Shown here: positions 1 to 6,992 of the stretch, piece after piece
Layout: every line of letters begins with the position of its first letter
Position numbering within the stretch: the first letter of the stretch is position 1
Origin: Caulobacteraceae bacterium
GTDB lineage: Bacteria; Pseudomonadota; Alphaproteobacteria; Caulobacterales; Caulobacteraceae
DNA: 17,649 nucleotides
Direction: 5' to 3'
NCBI GenBank assembly: GCA_030151985.1
Contig: JASLDZ010000422.1
Coordinates: forward strand, 1 to 17,649
Position numbers and translations under genes: made by a program
The notes under the pieces: model-generated
Databases searched by the model: none
Seen by the model: the letters and a program-made list of their open reading frames with translations, nothing else
Told to the model about the DNA's origin: nothing

Positions 1-1
1 G

Positions 2-292
2 GAGCTGGCGGACCCCGCGAAGCTCGTGCGCCGGCTCGAAGCCGACATGGAGCGGCTGGACGCCAAGAGCGAGGCCGAAGACGCGCATGCGGACGCCGAA
101 CAGGCCCGCGCCGAAGTCACTCGCGATCCCTCTACCGCCGCCTGGATACGTTCGCAGGTGAAGGCCGCGCGGGACCAGGCCGCCCGATGGCACGCGGAGG
201 CTCGCGCCGCTGAGAAGGCGATGCACGCCGCCCGGCGCGCGCTCCCCGCCGCCGCTCGGTTCAGCATCCTTGACTGCGCGAGGGCGGCGTGA
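2..292 (+). CDS. Hypothetical phage protein, 5' end cut by window
   Basis: The frame is open from the left edge to a TGA at 290-292, so the true start may lie outside; GTG 26 and ATG 47 are in-frame alternatives. The readable 96 residues are rich in Ala, Glu, Asp and Arg with long helical stretches that look like a coiled coil (LEADMERLDAKSEAEDAHAD and similar). No enzymatic motif is seen. The protein ends in Ala-Ala and its stop overlaps the next gene's start as GTGA, placing it in the same packed early operon. The family is not recognised; a structural or accessory phage role is only a guess. Confidence 0.6.
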   Translation, partial: ELADPAKLVRRLEADMERLDAKSEAEDAHADAEQARAEVTRDPSTAAWIRSQVKAARDQAARWHAEARAAEKAMHAARRALPAAARFSILDCARAA

Positions 293-498
293 CCGCCCCC
301 GACATCCACGTCTCCATCTGCGTGGAGGACGAGACGTCGATTGAGATGCGCGCCAGCGGCGCCCGTGCGTGGCTGCAGGTCGGCTCGATGTTCGGCAGCG
401 CGATCGTCCACGCCTCCCCCGCCAACCTCATCCGCATCCGCGACGCCATCGACACGTGGCTGCGGGTGTCCACCCCTCAGCAGAGCGAGGCCGCGTGA
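289..498 (+). CDS. Small hypothetical phage protein
   Basis: This 69-residue protein starts at GTG 289, overlapping the previous stop by four bases (GTGA), which supports translational coupling. It begins MTAPDIHVSICVEDE and reads as a small soluble alpha/beta protein, with alternating hydrophobic strands (VSICVED, AWLQVGSMF, SAIVHASP) followed by a helix (LIRIRDAIDTWLRV). This layout is common in unnamed phage early proteins. There are no cysteine pairs or catalytic motifs. It ends in Glu-Ala-Ala, and its TGA overlaps the next ATG. The family is not recognised. Confidence 0.65.
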   Translation: MTAPDIHVSICVEDETSIEMRASGARAWLQVGSMFGSAIVHASPANLIRIRDAIDTWLRVSTPQQSEAA

Positions 499-698
499 TG
501 GCGCGCAGGCCTTACGGATGGAAGCTGCACTCCCCCGCTACCCGCGCCCTCTGCGCTGAAAAGGTGGCGACCGCTAACGCGCGCGGCCGCGCCAACTGGG
601 GTTCCGAATGGGCCCCCGACATCCTCCCCTGCGATCAGGCGTGCGAGCGCTGCCAGGCCGAGGTCGCCTCCACCACCGAACAGGAAAGGGCTGCGTGA
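498..698 (+). CDS. Small hypothetical protein with a possible zinc-binding end
   Basis: The ATG at 498-500 overlaps the preceding TGA (TGATG). The frame stays open further upstream, but the overlap and the coding neighbour make 498 the natural start. The 66-residue product is basic at its N-terminus (MARRPYGWKLHSPATRALC). It has four cysteines, three of them close together near the C-terminus (CDQACERC), which with the earlier one could hold a single metal ion. It ends Arg-Ala-Ala. No family is recognised; a small zinc-bound regulator or accessory protein is possible but unproven. Confidence 0.6.
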   Translation: MARRPYGWKLHSPATRALCAEKVATANARGRANWGSEWAPDILPCDQACERCQAEVASTTEQERAA

Positions 699-1093
699 TG
701 GCCGAGAAGTTCGACTTCCAGAACCCACGCCCGCTTCCCGAAGACTATCCGCTGTTCGACGTCGATCCGGTCAGCGCCGTGTTCTCAACCGCACGCGGTC
801 ACATTCACAACGGCGGGATGTATCTCAGCTATCATGAGGGGCAGTGCAAGCTAGTCCCGCGTGAATGGCAGGATAAGGCCTCGTCTTTGTTCTTCCGTGG
901 CGGCTCGCTGGAGGGCCTAGGCCTTCGCCCTCGCGCGGACCTTGGGGATGACGCGGCCCCGCGCATCCGCATGGCGCTGCGCCTGCTCCTCGGCAGCTTT
1001 GAGCCGAAGCATGAGGAGAAAGAGGCCACGGTCGGGTTCGCGCTGATGAAGTGGTGCGAGCCCAGCTCCGCCACCCAGGCGGAGGCCGCGTGA
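698..1093 (+). CDS. Hypothetical phage protein, 131 residues
   Basis: It starts at ATG 698 in a TGATG overlap with the upstream gene and ends at TGA 1091-1093, again overlapping the next ATG. The product is soluble and mixed-charge, with an acidic aromatic N-terminus (MAEKFDFQNPRPLPEDYPLF), a central Gly/Tyr-rich part (HIHNGGMYLSYHEGQCKLVP) and a basic helical section (RIRMALRLLLGSF). There is no signal peptide, membrane segment or catalytic signature. The frame is open 30 codons further upstream, but that part lies in the previous gene. It ends Glu-Ala-Ala. The function is unknown. Confidence 0.65.
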   Translation: MAEKFDFQNPRPLPEDYPLFDVDPVSAVFSTARGHIHNGGMYLSYHEGQCKLVPREWQDKASSLFFRGGSLEGLGLRPRADLGDDAAPRIRMALRLLLGSFEPKHEEKEATVGFALMKWCEPSSATQAEAA

Positions 1094-1332
1094 TGGCGCT
1101 CTCCGACGACTACCTGCGCGGCTCCGGCGCCTACGACTACGCGGTGAAGCGCGACCACTACAGCGGTCCCGCCTTCGGCGCGCGGCCCGGCCACCGCATC
1201 GGCGAGGTCACGTGGGTGGAGCGCCACCCCGTCGCCGCCGAGCTGATCCGCGCCATCGCCAGCTTCGCCGTCCTCGCCGCGGTCGCGGGTCTCGGCCTCT
1301 TCATCATCTGCACGGGAGGCGTTCATGGCTGA
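1093..1332 (+). CDS. Small single-pass membrane protein, unknown function
   Basis: This 79-residue protein starts at the ATG overlapping the previous stop (TGATG). Residues 1-47 are soluble, with several Tyr, Arg and His residues. Residues about 51-73 form one strongly hydrophobic helix (LIRAIASFAVLAAVAGLGLF and on), followed by a very short tail. It is therefore probably tail-anchored with the N-terminus in the cytoplasm. A phage membrane protein among recombination genes could be a superinfection-exclusion or host-takeover factor, but a 79-residue, one-helix protein gives no direct proof. It overlaps the next gene by 8 bases. Confidence 0.6.
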   Translation: MALSDDYLRGSGAYDYAVKRDHYSGPAFGARPGHRIGEVTWVERHPVAAELIRAIASFAVLAAVAGLGLFIICTGGVHG

Positions 1333-2446
1333 GGCCGCAACACTGGAGCGGCCGGTGTCGCTCGTCGCCACGGTGCTGGAGAACCCGGTCACCGTCCTGA
1401 CGGACGCGCAGCGGTTCGACCGCTTCTACGAGGAGATGAAGCGCGAGACGGACGCGCTTGTGCCCGACGTCTCCACCCGCAAGGGCCGGGAGGAGATCGC
1501 CTCCATGGCCTACAAGGTGGCGCGCACCAAGACGGCGATCGACGAGGCCGGCAAGAGGCTGAACGAGGACGCGCGCGCCAAGATCGCCGTGGTGGACGAG
1601 GCGCGGCGGAAGATCCGCACGCAGCTCGACGCGCTGAAGGACGAGGTGCGGCACCCGCTCACGGAGTGGGAGGCGGCGGAGGAAGAGCGCGTCGCGCGTG
1701 TGGAGCGCAGCTTCACCGACGTGCGGCAGGCGGCCATCGTGGAGCACGGCGACACCGCGGCTCTGGTGCTCCTCCGGCTAGAGGTGCTGCGGCAGGCGGA
1801 GGTCGATCCGGCGCTCTACCAGGAGCGCGAGGAAGAGGCCCGTGACACCCTCGCCTCCGCCATCGCCAGCCTGGAGGCGGCTCACGCGCGGCTGGTACAG
1901 GAGGAAGCCGACCGGGCCGAGCTGGCGCGCCTGCGGGCCGAGGCTGCGGAGCGGGCCGAACGGGAGCGCCAAGAAGCCGAGGCCGCCGCCGCCCGCGAGC
2001 GTGAGGCCGCTGCAGCCCGTGCGCGGGAAGAGGCCGCTGCGCGCGCCGAAGCCGAACAGGCGGCGCGTGTCGCGGCCGCCGCCGAAGCTGCAGAGCGCGC
2101 GGCCGTGGAAGCCGCTGAGCGCCGGGCCCGCGAGGCCCACGAGGCGCAAGAGCGGGAGCACGCCCAGGCCCTCGCCGCCGAGCGTCGGCGTGCGGACGAG
2201 GCGGAGGCCGCTCGTCGGGCCGCAGCTGAAGCCGCGGCTGCCGCCGAGCGTCGCCGTCAGGAGGAAGCCGCCGCAGCCCAGGCGGAGGAAGACCGGCGCG
2301 CCCGCGACCGCAAGCACAAGGCCGCCATCCTCGGCACGGCCAAGGCCGCGATCATGCACGCGGGGGCCGTCGACGAGGAGACCGCTCGCAAAATCGTCCT
2401 CGCCATCCAGGGCGGACACGTCCCCGCCGTCACCCTCAAGTTCTGA
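1325..2446 (+). CDS. Large Ala/Glu/Arg coiled-coil phage protein
   Basis: This 373-residue protein lies directly upstream of the ERF gene. Residues 1-180 are helical and charged. Residues about 185-326 are a nearly uninterrupted Ala-Glu-Arg helix, predicted by eye to be a long single helix or coiled coil of the kind often mislabelled TolA. Residues 331-373 form a compact end with a hydrophobic helix, a second helix (EETARKIVLAIQGG) and the ending HVPAVTLKF. A C-terminal pattern of helix, GxxPxVxxxF/Y is common, from memory, in phage proteins encoded beside Erf/RecT-type annealing proteins. The start at ATG 1325 overlaps the previous gene by 8 bases. A recombination or ssDNA accessory role is inferred from position only. 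Confidence 0.75.
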   Translation: MAEAATLERPVSLVATVLENPVTVLTDAQRFDRFYEEMKRETDALVPDVSTRKGREEIASMAYKVARTKTAIDEAGKRLNEDARAKIAVVDEARRKIRTQLDALKDEVRHPLTEWEAAEEERVARVERSFTDVRQAAIVEHGDTAALVLLRLEVLRQAEVDPALYQEREEEARDTLASAIASLEAAHARLVQEEADRAELARLRAEAAERAERERQEAEAAAAREREAAAARAREEAAARAEAEQAARVAAAAEAAERAAVEAAERRAREAHEAQEREHAQALAAERRRADEAEAARRAAAEAAAAAERRRQEEAAAAQAEEDRRARDRKHKAAILGTAKAAIMHAGAVDEETARKIVLAIQGGHVPAVTLKF

Positions 2447-2454
2447 GGCCCACG

Positions 2455-3243
2455 ATGACCCTCATCGATTCCCGCGGCGCACCTCTCGTTCAGCGCCTCC
2501 AAGCCGCTCCGCCCGTGCCCATGGGGGACGGCGACATGGGCGCCCTCGTCTCCATGATCGAGCGGGTGGCGCGCGACCCGACCGTCGACATCGGCCGGAT
2601 TGAGCGGCTCTACGAACTGCGCGACCGCGAGCTGAACCGGCAGGCGCGGGCGGCCTACGCCGCCGACCTCGCCGAGATGCAACCGAGCCTGCCAATCATC
2701 CAAGAGCGAGGTGCGATCACCGATCAAGCGAAGGTGGTGAAGTCCACCTATGCGCTCTGGGAGGACATCAACGCGGCGATCCTGCCGATCCTGTCCGCGC
2801 ACGGTTTCTCCCTGAGCTTCCGCACCGGCAGGACCCCCGAAGGCCAGATTCAAGTCACGGGCGTCCTCACCCACCGCATGGGGCACTTCGAGGAAACGAC
2901 GTTGGTGCTCCCGGTGGACTCCTCCGGCAGCAAGAACGCGGTGCAGGCGGTCGGCTCCTCCACCTCTTACGGCAAGCGCTACACGGCCGGCGCTCTCCTC
3001 AACTTCAGCAGCACCGGGGAGGACGACGACGGGCAAGCGGGCGGGTCGGGCGGCGCTCGAGGCATGGGGGCCGCTGCACAGGCCGCGATCTCCACCATCA
3101 ACCTCGCCGAGACGGTTGAGCAGCTTCGAGCCTGGCGCGCGAAGAACGAGGCGGGCCTCGACGCCTTCGACGCCGAGGAGCGCCGCACGATCGTCGGCCT
3201 CTACACCAAGCGCCTCGCCGCGCTGAAGGGCGGTGCGGCGTGA
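2455..3243 (+). CDS. ERF family single-strand annealing protein
   Basis: ERF proteins bind single-stranded DNA and promote strand annealing, for example circularising phage genomes as in P22. The ERF core runs over about residues 65-190. It includes a helical opening (AYAADLAEMQPSLPIIQERG), a strand region with Gly-Phe-Ser (HGFSLSFRTG) and a family-typical block, NAVQAVGSSTSYGKRYT, at 161-177. The C-terminal part (190-262) is a Gly/Asp linker plus a helical tail, usual for this family. It starts at ATG 2455, eight bases after the previous stop, the largest gap in the operon. The exonuclease gene follows in a GTGA overlap. The 262-residue length fits the family. Confidence 0.9.
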   Translation: MTLIDSRGAPLVQRLQAAPPVPMGDGDMGALVSMIERVARDPTVDIGRIERLYELRDRELNRQARAAYAADLAEMQPSLPIIQERGAITDQAKVVKSTYALWEDINAAILPILSAHGFSLSFRTGRTPEGQIQVTGVLTHRMGHFEETTLVLPVDSSGSKNAVQAVGSSTSYGKRYTAGALLNFSSTGEDDDGQAGGSGGARGMGAAAQAAISTINLAETVEQLRAWRAKNEAGLDAFDAEERRTIVGLYTKRLAALKGGAA

Positions 3244-3863
3244 TCATCCACACGTGCGAGCAAGGGTCGGAGGAGTGGTTTCGCGTCCGCGCGGGCATGC
3301 CGACGGCGTCTGAGTTCTCGACGGTCATGGCGACCGGCCGGGGCGGCGGGGACAGCAAGACGCGCCGCACCTACCTCCACAAGCTCGCCGGAGAGATCAT
3401 CACGGGCGAGCCTTCGGAACAGTTCGGAAACCACCACACCGACCGCGGCAAGGCCATGGAGCCGGAGGCGCGCGAGCTCTACGCCTTCAAGACCGAAGCC
3501 GAGCCCGAACAGGTCGGCTTCATCGTCAACGGTCGGAAGGGGTGCAGCCCGGACTCGCTCATTGGCGACCGCGGGATGCTGGAGATCAAGACCAAGCTCC
3601 CGCACCTGCTGATCGAGGCGATACTACGCGGCGACTTCCCACCTGAGCACAAGGGCCAGTGTCAGGGAGCGCTCTGGGTCGCCGAGCGCGAGTGGATCGA
3701 TATCGCGATCTACTGGCCGAAGCTGCCGCTGGTCATCCACCGGGCGTATCGGGACGAAGCCTATATCACCACGCTCGCCAGGGCGGTGGCCGAGTTTAAC
3801 GAGGAGCTGGACGAGGTCGTCGCGCGCGTGCGCGCCTATGGCGCCGAACGGGTGGCCGCGTGA
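3240..3863 (+). CDS. YqaJ-like viral recombinase exonuclease
   Basis: This 207-residue protein is a lambda-exonuclease/YqaJ-type PD-(D/E)xK nuclease, which digests one strand of double-stranded DNA to make substrate for the annealing protein. The opening GSEEWFRVRAGMPTASEF (residues 9-26) is the usual YqaJ start. Glu74 sits in RGKAMEPEAREL, Asp105 in CSPDSL, and Glu115 and Lys117 in MLEIKT, giving the expected acidic/Lys active site. The segment HKGQCQGALWVA (138-149) is also family-typical. It starts at GTG 3240, overlapping the ERF stop. The adjacent pair strongly suggests a phage exonuclease plus annealase module. Confidence 0.9.
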   Translation: MIIHTCEQGSEEWFRVRAGMPTASEFSTVMATGRGGGDSKTRRTYLHKLAGEIITGEPSEQFGNHHTDRGKAMEPEARELYAFKTEAEPEQVGFIVNGRKGCSPDSLIGDRGMLEIKTKLPHLLIEAILRGDFPPEHKGQCQGALWVAEREWIDIAIYWPKLPLVIHRAYRDEAYITTLARAVAEFNEELDEVVARVRAYGAERVAA

Positions 3864-4354
3864 CGCTCCTCTCCCTGCCTTTCCGCTGGACTGGCGAGGT
3901 CATGAAGCCGCGCCACGCGCGCGCGGCCGACAAGGCCTACGTGGTCGGGCAGGTTTACATCCTGACGGCCGCGGAGGAGCGCTCGGCCGCCTCCCATCGT
4001 CACTTCTTCAGCGCGGTGAACGAGGCGTTCGCCAACCTCCCCGACGGCCACGGCTTCGCCTCGCCTAACCACCTCCGCAAGGCCGCCCTCATTCGCGCCG
4101 GCTACCGCGACGAACGCTCCGTCGTCTGTGGATCGAAGGCCGAGGCTCAGCGCATCGCCGCCTTCATCCGTCCCATGGACGAATACGCCGTCGTCTCCGT
4201 CAGCGGCTGCAGCGTCGTCGTCCTCACCGCCAAGAGCCAGGACATGCGCTCCATGGGGAAGGCGGTGTTCGAGGCCAGCAAAACCGCTGTCTTGGAAATA
4301 CTGGCCGACATGATCGACGTGGCGCCGGCAGAGCTTGAGAGGGCGGTCGCGTGA
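3860..4354 (+). CDS. Conserved phage protein of unknown function
   Basis: The 164-residue protein starts at GTG 3860 in a GTGA overlap. It has a recognisable pattern: a basic start with FRWTGEVMKPR, then SHRHFFSAVNEAF, HLRKAALIRAGY, IRPMDEYAVV and a C-terminal helix with SMGKAVFEASK. This type of protein is, from memory, frequent in alphaproteobacterial prophages next to recombination genes. The order (His/Phe-Phe motif, LR...AG helix, MDEY segment) resembles DUF1367-like phage proteins, but I cannot confirm membership. No catalytic site is evident. The function is unknown; a DNA metabolism accessory role is inferred from neighbours. Confidence 0.75.
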   Translation: MTLLSLPFRWTGEVMKPRHARAADKAYVVGQVYILTAAEERSAASHRHFFSAVNEAFANLPDGHGFASPNHLRKAALIRAGYRDERSVVCGSKAEAQRIAAFIRPMDEYAVVSVSGCSVVVLTAKSQDMRSMGKAVFEASKTAVLEILADMIDVAPAELERAVA

Positions 4355-4602
4355 AGACCCCAGGCACCCACTTCGCCTGCCCTAGCTGTGGCGGCTTGAC
4401 GGAGGTGAAGGACAGCCGCCCACTGTCCGACAACAGCACCATCCGACGGCGCCGCGTCTGCGTGGCCTGCGACAGCCGCATCAACACCATTGAGGTGGTC
4501 GTGCCGGTCACGACCCAGGGCACGCCGCGCCCATCCGACCTGATCTTCCGCAGCGACGTGCTTGGGCTGGTGTCTGCGGCGCTGAGCAGGGTCGCGGCAT
4601 GA
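4351..4602 (+). CDS. NrdR-like zinc-ribbon protein (no ATP-cone)
   Basis: The 83-residue product starts at GTG 4351 in a GTGA overlap. Its first 48 residues closely follow the zinc ribbon of NrdR, the repressor of ribonucleotide reductase genes: Cys10-x2-Cys13, the run EVKDSRPLSDNSTIRRRR (18-35), then Cys37-x2-Cys40 and SRINTIE. Full NrdR proteins are about 150-160 residues because an ATP-cone follows; here only a short unrelated tail remains. It probably binds DNA through the zinc ribbon but cannot sense nucleotides in the usual way. Whether it touches host nrd promoters or phage DNA is unknown. Confidence 0.75.
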   Translation: MKTPGTHFACPSCGGLTEVKDSRPLSDNSTIRRRRVCVACDSRINTIEVVVPVTTQGTPRPSDLIFRSDVLGLVSAALSRVAA

Positions 4603-5174
4603 GCCTCGCCCTCGCCAAGCCGAAGCGGGAGCGCAGCCGCGCGCACCTGGACTTCCTGAGGCAGCTCCCGTGCGTCATGTGCGCGGTGGAGGGCCGCGCC
4701 ACGCCTCCGCGGTCGGTCGACGCCGCCCACGTCAGCTTCCTCGGCAACAAGGGCTTCGGGTCCAAGGCGAGTGACAGATTCGCCGCTCCCGTTTGCAGAT
4801 CACATCATGCCGACCAGCACGCGAACCCGCCTGAGAAGACTTGGTGGGCGCGCACGGGCATCCGCATCCGCGACCTCTGCGAGGCGCTGTTCGCCGCGTC
4901 CGGCGACGTGGCGGAAGGCGAGCGGATCATCGCCGACTACGCCCAGCGCGCACGCCGGCTCCCCACCATCGTCCGCGCGGCGCAGCTCGGCCCCTACACC
5001 GACACCACACCCCGGCGCGTGACCGTCTCCGGCCACCTCGCCACCGGCCGAGACATCAACGGCAACCAGGCGGTGTTCCTCCCGGTCCTCGGCGCCCGCG
5101 GCGCGCCTCCTGTCCTCGTGCACGTCGATCCGGACGCGATCACGCCCTGTGAGGGAGGTCCGAGCCGTGGGTGA
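4599..5174 (+). CDS. HNH-like phage nuclease (DUF968-like)
   Basis: The 191-residue protein starts at ATG 4599 (ATGA overlap). It has the metal and His layout of small HNH-type phage nucleases: Cys25-x2-Cys28, His44 in DAAHVSF, then Cys66 and the cluster RSHHADQH (67-74). The following WWARTGIRIRDLCEALF helix is also seen in proteins of this type. DUF968 and NinG-like phage proteins have such a fold and are linked to recombination intermediates. The C-terminal 70 residues (from about 122) are not recognised and may be an appended domain. It sits just after the annealase and exonuclease, consistent with resolving or processing recombination products. The exact substrate is unknown. Confidence 0.75.
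   Translation: MSLALAKPKRERSRAHLDFLRQLPCVMCAVEGRATPPRSVDAAHVSFLGNKGFGSKASDRFAAPVCRSHHADQHANPPEKTWWARTGIRIRDLCEALFAASGDVAEGERIIADYAQRARRLPTIVRAAQLGPYTDTTPRRVTVSGHLATGRDINGNQAVFLPVLGARGAPPVLVHVDPDAITPCEGGPSRG
5153..5158 (+). promoter_or_regulatory. Ribosome binding site deciding the start at 5167
   Basis: GGGAGG lies eight bases before GTG 5167, an ideal Shine-Dalgarno spacing. The in-frame GTG at 5149 sits before it and has no such site. This favours the shorter start for the next gene. Confidence 0.55.
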
Positions 5175-5457
5175 GGTGATGGTGCAGGTCGATCGCAGGC
5201 ATGTGCAGTACAGGCCCCCGTTCCACGTCCAAACGTTCAGGTCCGGCTTCTGCATCGTCGCGGACGCGGGCGGTCTGAACTGCGGGCGATTTGAGGACGC
5301 TCCGGGGGCCGTCTTCATGCCGTCGCCCGCGTTCGCCGAAGCCGCCTGCGCGGCCCTCAACGCAGCGCCCGTCGCCTCCATCATCCGCGCCAGCGTGCGG
5401 CTCACGGACTCGCCCGACGCGATCACGGCTGACCCCCAAGGGGCCTCCAATGTCTAA
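5167..5457 (+). CDS. Hypothetical phage protein, 96 residues
   Basis: The GTG at 5167 is chosen because GGGAGG sits eight bases upstream; GTG 5149 and ATG 5179 are in-frame alternatives. It overlaps the previous gene by 8 bases. The protein is small and probably alpha/beta, with strand-like VQVDRRHVQY and FRSGFCIVADAGG. Then comes a helix (PAFAEAACAALNAAP) of the short phage-protein type that pairs an attribute strand with a helix. It ends with a hydrophilic tail. There are no recognisable motifs and no membrane segment. The next ATG at 5450 overlaps its TAA stop region. The family is unknown. Confidence 0.6.
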   Translation: MGEVMVQVDRRHVQYRPPFHVQTFRSGFCIVADAGGLNCGRFEDAPGAVFMPSPAFAEAACAALNAAPVASIIRASVRLTDSPDAITADPQGASNV

Positions 5458-5833
5458 TGCCGCACAGGCCCAGTTGGACTTCGGACGGTCGGCCGACTGC
5501 AACCGCGTGAAGATCGGCACGACGACGACGCTGTTCGGCGACCCGGAAATCAAGCCGGAGAAGCCGCACACCATCATCCGCTTTCCTGGCGGCGACGTGG
5601 AAATCGCGCGCACGAGTGACGGGGACTACTGGGTCCACGTAGCGATCCGCCACGATGTCGCGAATGATCCCGGCGGCTCGCTGGGTCGGGGTCGGATCAT
5701 CCGCGCCCGGATGGACCACGACGGTCGCTACAACGACGCGGGCAATGCTGTGCTCTGCCAAGCGGTCGAAGCCGGTGACGTGAACCACATCGCCTTCCTG
5801 ATTGAGCCCCTGAACAAGCGAGCCGCCGGATGA
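5450..5833 (+). CDS. Hypothetical phage protein, 127 residues
   Basis: It starts at ATG 5450, overlapping the previous gene by 8 bases; the longer open frame upstream is inside that gene. The product starts MSNAAQAQLDFGRSADCNRV and continues with strand-rich text (TIIRFPGGDVEIARTSDGDY, WVHVAIRHDV). An Arg-rich segment (GRGRIIRARMDHDGRYND) and a helix (LIEPLNKRAAG) complete it. The repeated Gly-Asp turns suggest a beta-rich fold, possibly a small beta barrel. No nuclease, methylase or DNA-binding signature can be pointed to. The stop overlaps the next ATG. The function is unknown. Confidence 0.65.
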   Translation: MSNAAQAQLDFGRSADCNRVKIGTTTTLFGDPEIKPEKPHTIIRFPGGDVEIARTSDGDYWVHVAIRHDVANDPGGSLGRGRIIRARMDHDGRYNDAGNAVLCQAVEAGDVNHIAFLIEPLNKRAAG

Positions 5834-6285
5834 CCGCAATGTCTGAGACCCGAGAGCCGGGGCGGGAAGAGCTGGTGCGGCTGGCTGAGCGCTGCGAGGC
5901 GGCGAAGAGCCGCTGGGAGGGCGCGGGCGTCACCCTGTCGGCGGACATCGCGCGGGCGCTTGGAGGCGAAGCGGAGCATCAAGCCCGTGGCTGGCGAGTG
6001 AGGGCGGTTCCCGGCGTGACGTGGATGGACGCCCGCCGTTGGTGTGCGCTGCCTGACTGGGCCGGCTCTTGTGACGACGCCCTGTCGCTAGTGGAGCAGA
6101 AGCTGCCGAGGTGGGGTGTCCAACTGGACGTGCCGCGCGGGGACCGGCAGCGCTGGACTGCCTTTCTGACGCGAGCGGCTCCCGATGAGGGCGGCGTCAG
6201 GAGTCGAGCCGCCACCCCCGCCCTCGCACTCTGCGCGGCCCTTCTCCGCGCCCTCTCCCACCCTGGAGCCCCCGATGCAGAATGA
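5830..6285 (+). CDS. Conserved alphaproteobacterial phage protein
   Basis: The 151-residue protein starts at ATG 5830 (ATGA overlap); ATG 5839 is also possible. It has the layout of a family I remember from alphaproteobacterial prophages: an N-terminal helix (EELVRLAERCEAAKSRWEG), then a helix-rich Trp part (WMDARRWCALPDWAGSCDDA), and a C-terminal ending of the type RAATPALALCAALLRAL. The conserved ATPALALC end is the most telling mark. No biochemical role is known to me. No metal site is clear. It is one of a run of small early proteins. Confidence 0.7.
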   Translation: MTAMSETREPGREELVRLAERCEAAKSRWEGAGVTLSADIARALGGEAEHQARGWRVRAVPGVTWMDARRWCALPDWAGSCDDALSLVEQKLPRWGVQLDVPRGDRQRWTAFLTRAAPDEGGVRSRAATPALALCAALLRALSHPGAPDAE

Positions 6286-6634
6286 CGAGAAGCGCGGAGC
6301 CGAGCCCACCATGGGGCTGAGCGCGGCCGAACTGGACCATCTCCAGAAGCAGCTCGACGATGAGCGAGACGCCATGGACTACCATTTCCCTGGCGACCGG
6401 GGGTGGTCTCTGCCCGTTCATCAGGAGACGCTGGGCGCGCTGATTGCTCAAGCGCGATCCGCCCGCGCCGCCTCCGAACACCGCGAGCCCGGCGCGGGGG
6501 AGCTGCGGGAGGCGCTTCAGGCCATGGTGGAAGCCTACTGGCGCGGTTCCGAGGACAGCGACGACGAGCATGCGCCGCACGCCGTCAAGCTGGCGCTCGC
6601 CGCTCTCAAGCGCACGGGAGGCGCGAATGGCTGA
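6275..6634 (+). CDS. Small helical phage protein
   Basis: Start ATG 6275 overlaps the previous gene by 11 bases; ATG 6311 is an in-frame alternative. The 119-residue product contains MGLSAAELDHLQKQLDDERD, a loop with Trp and Pro, and the helical segment ELREALQAMVEAYW. It then has an acidic loop (SEDSDDEH) and a last helix (AVKLALAALKR). The ExLREAL...ALxAL shape recurs in the next two proteins. It is likely a small helical protein with no visible enzyme site. The next gene overlaps it by 8 bases. Confidence 0.6.
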   Translation: MQNDEKRGAEPTMGLSAAELDHLQKQLDDERDAMDYHFPGDRGWSLPVHQETLGALIAQARSARAASEHREPGAGELREALQAMVEAYWRGSEDSDDEHAPHAVKLALAALKRTGGANG

Positions 6635-6992
6635 GCGCATCACGCCGGAGGTGGTGGCAGAACTGCGGAGGCTGCTGGCGGAGTCCGATGCCGCTGAAGC
6701 GGCCCTACGACCCGAACGACGCGACCTGTTCATGGCGCGTCTCGACGCCAGCAACCGTTATCTGAACGCGCTCTATGCGGCCGGTCCCGCTCTTCTAGAA
6801 GCCCTTGCCGCCCGCAGCGCCGACGCCGAACGCATCAGGGCGCTGGAGGAGGCGCTGCGGAGGATCGACAGCGACCACGTCGCCACGGAGCACATGCCCG
6901 CAGCGCACATCTACGCCAAGGGCTGCGATGCCTGCGCCCGTCGAGAGATCGCCCGTGCTGCCCTCAACCCCACCCAGGAGCGCCCGGCATGA
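6627..6992 (+). CDS. Small helical phage protein with a Cys pair
   Basis: Start ATG 6627 overlaps the preceding gene by 8 bases; the frame upstream is shadow. The 121-residue protein begins with a long charged helix (ERITPEVVAELRRLLAESDA), then RIRALEEALRRID, a His/Tyr-containing loop and CDACARREIARAALN near the end. The pairing of an LEEALR helix with a CxxC-type end is a pattern seen, from memory, in many unnamed phage early proteins. No catalytic residues are evident. It ends at TGA 6990-6992, overlapping the next ATG. Confidence 0.6.
   Translation: MAERITPEVVAELRRLLAESDAAEAALRPERRDLFMARLDASNRYLNALYAAGPALLEALAARSADAERIRALEEALRRIDSDHVATEHMPAAHIYAKGCDACARREIARAALNPTQERPA

Noticed and set aside
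1778..2419. Minus-strand frame opposite the coiled-coil gene
   Set aside because: Low-complexity Ala/Glu/Arg codons on the + strand leave long open antisense frames; there is no protein-like pattern.
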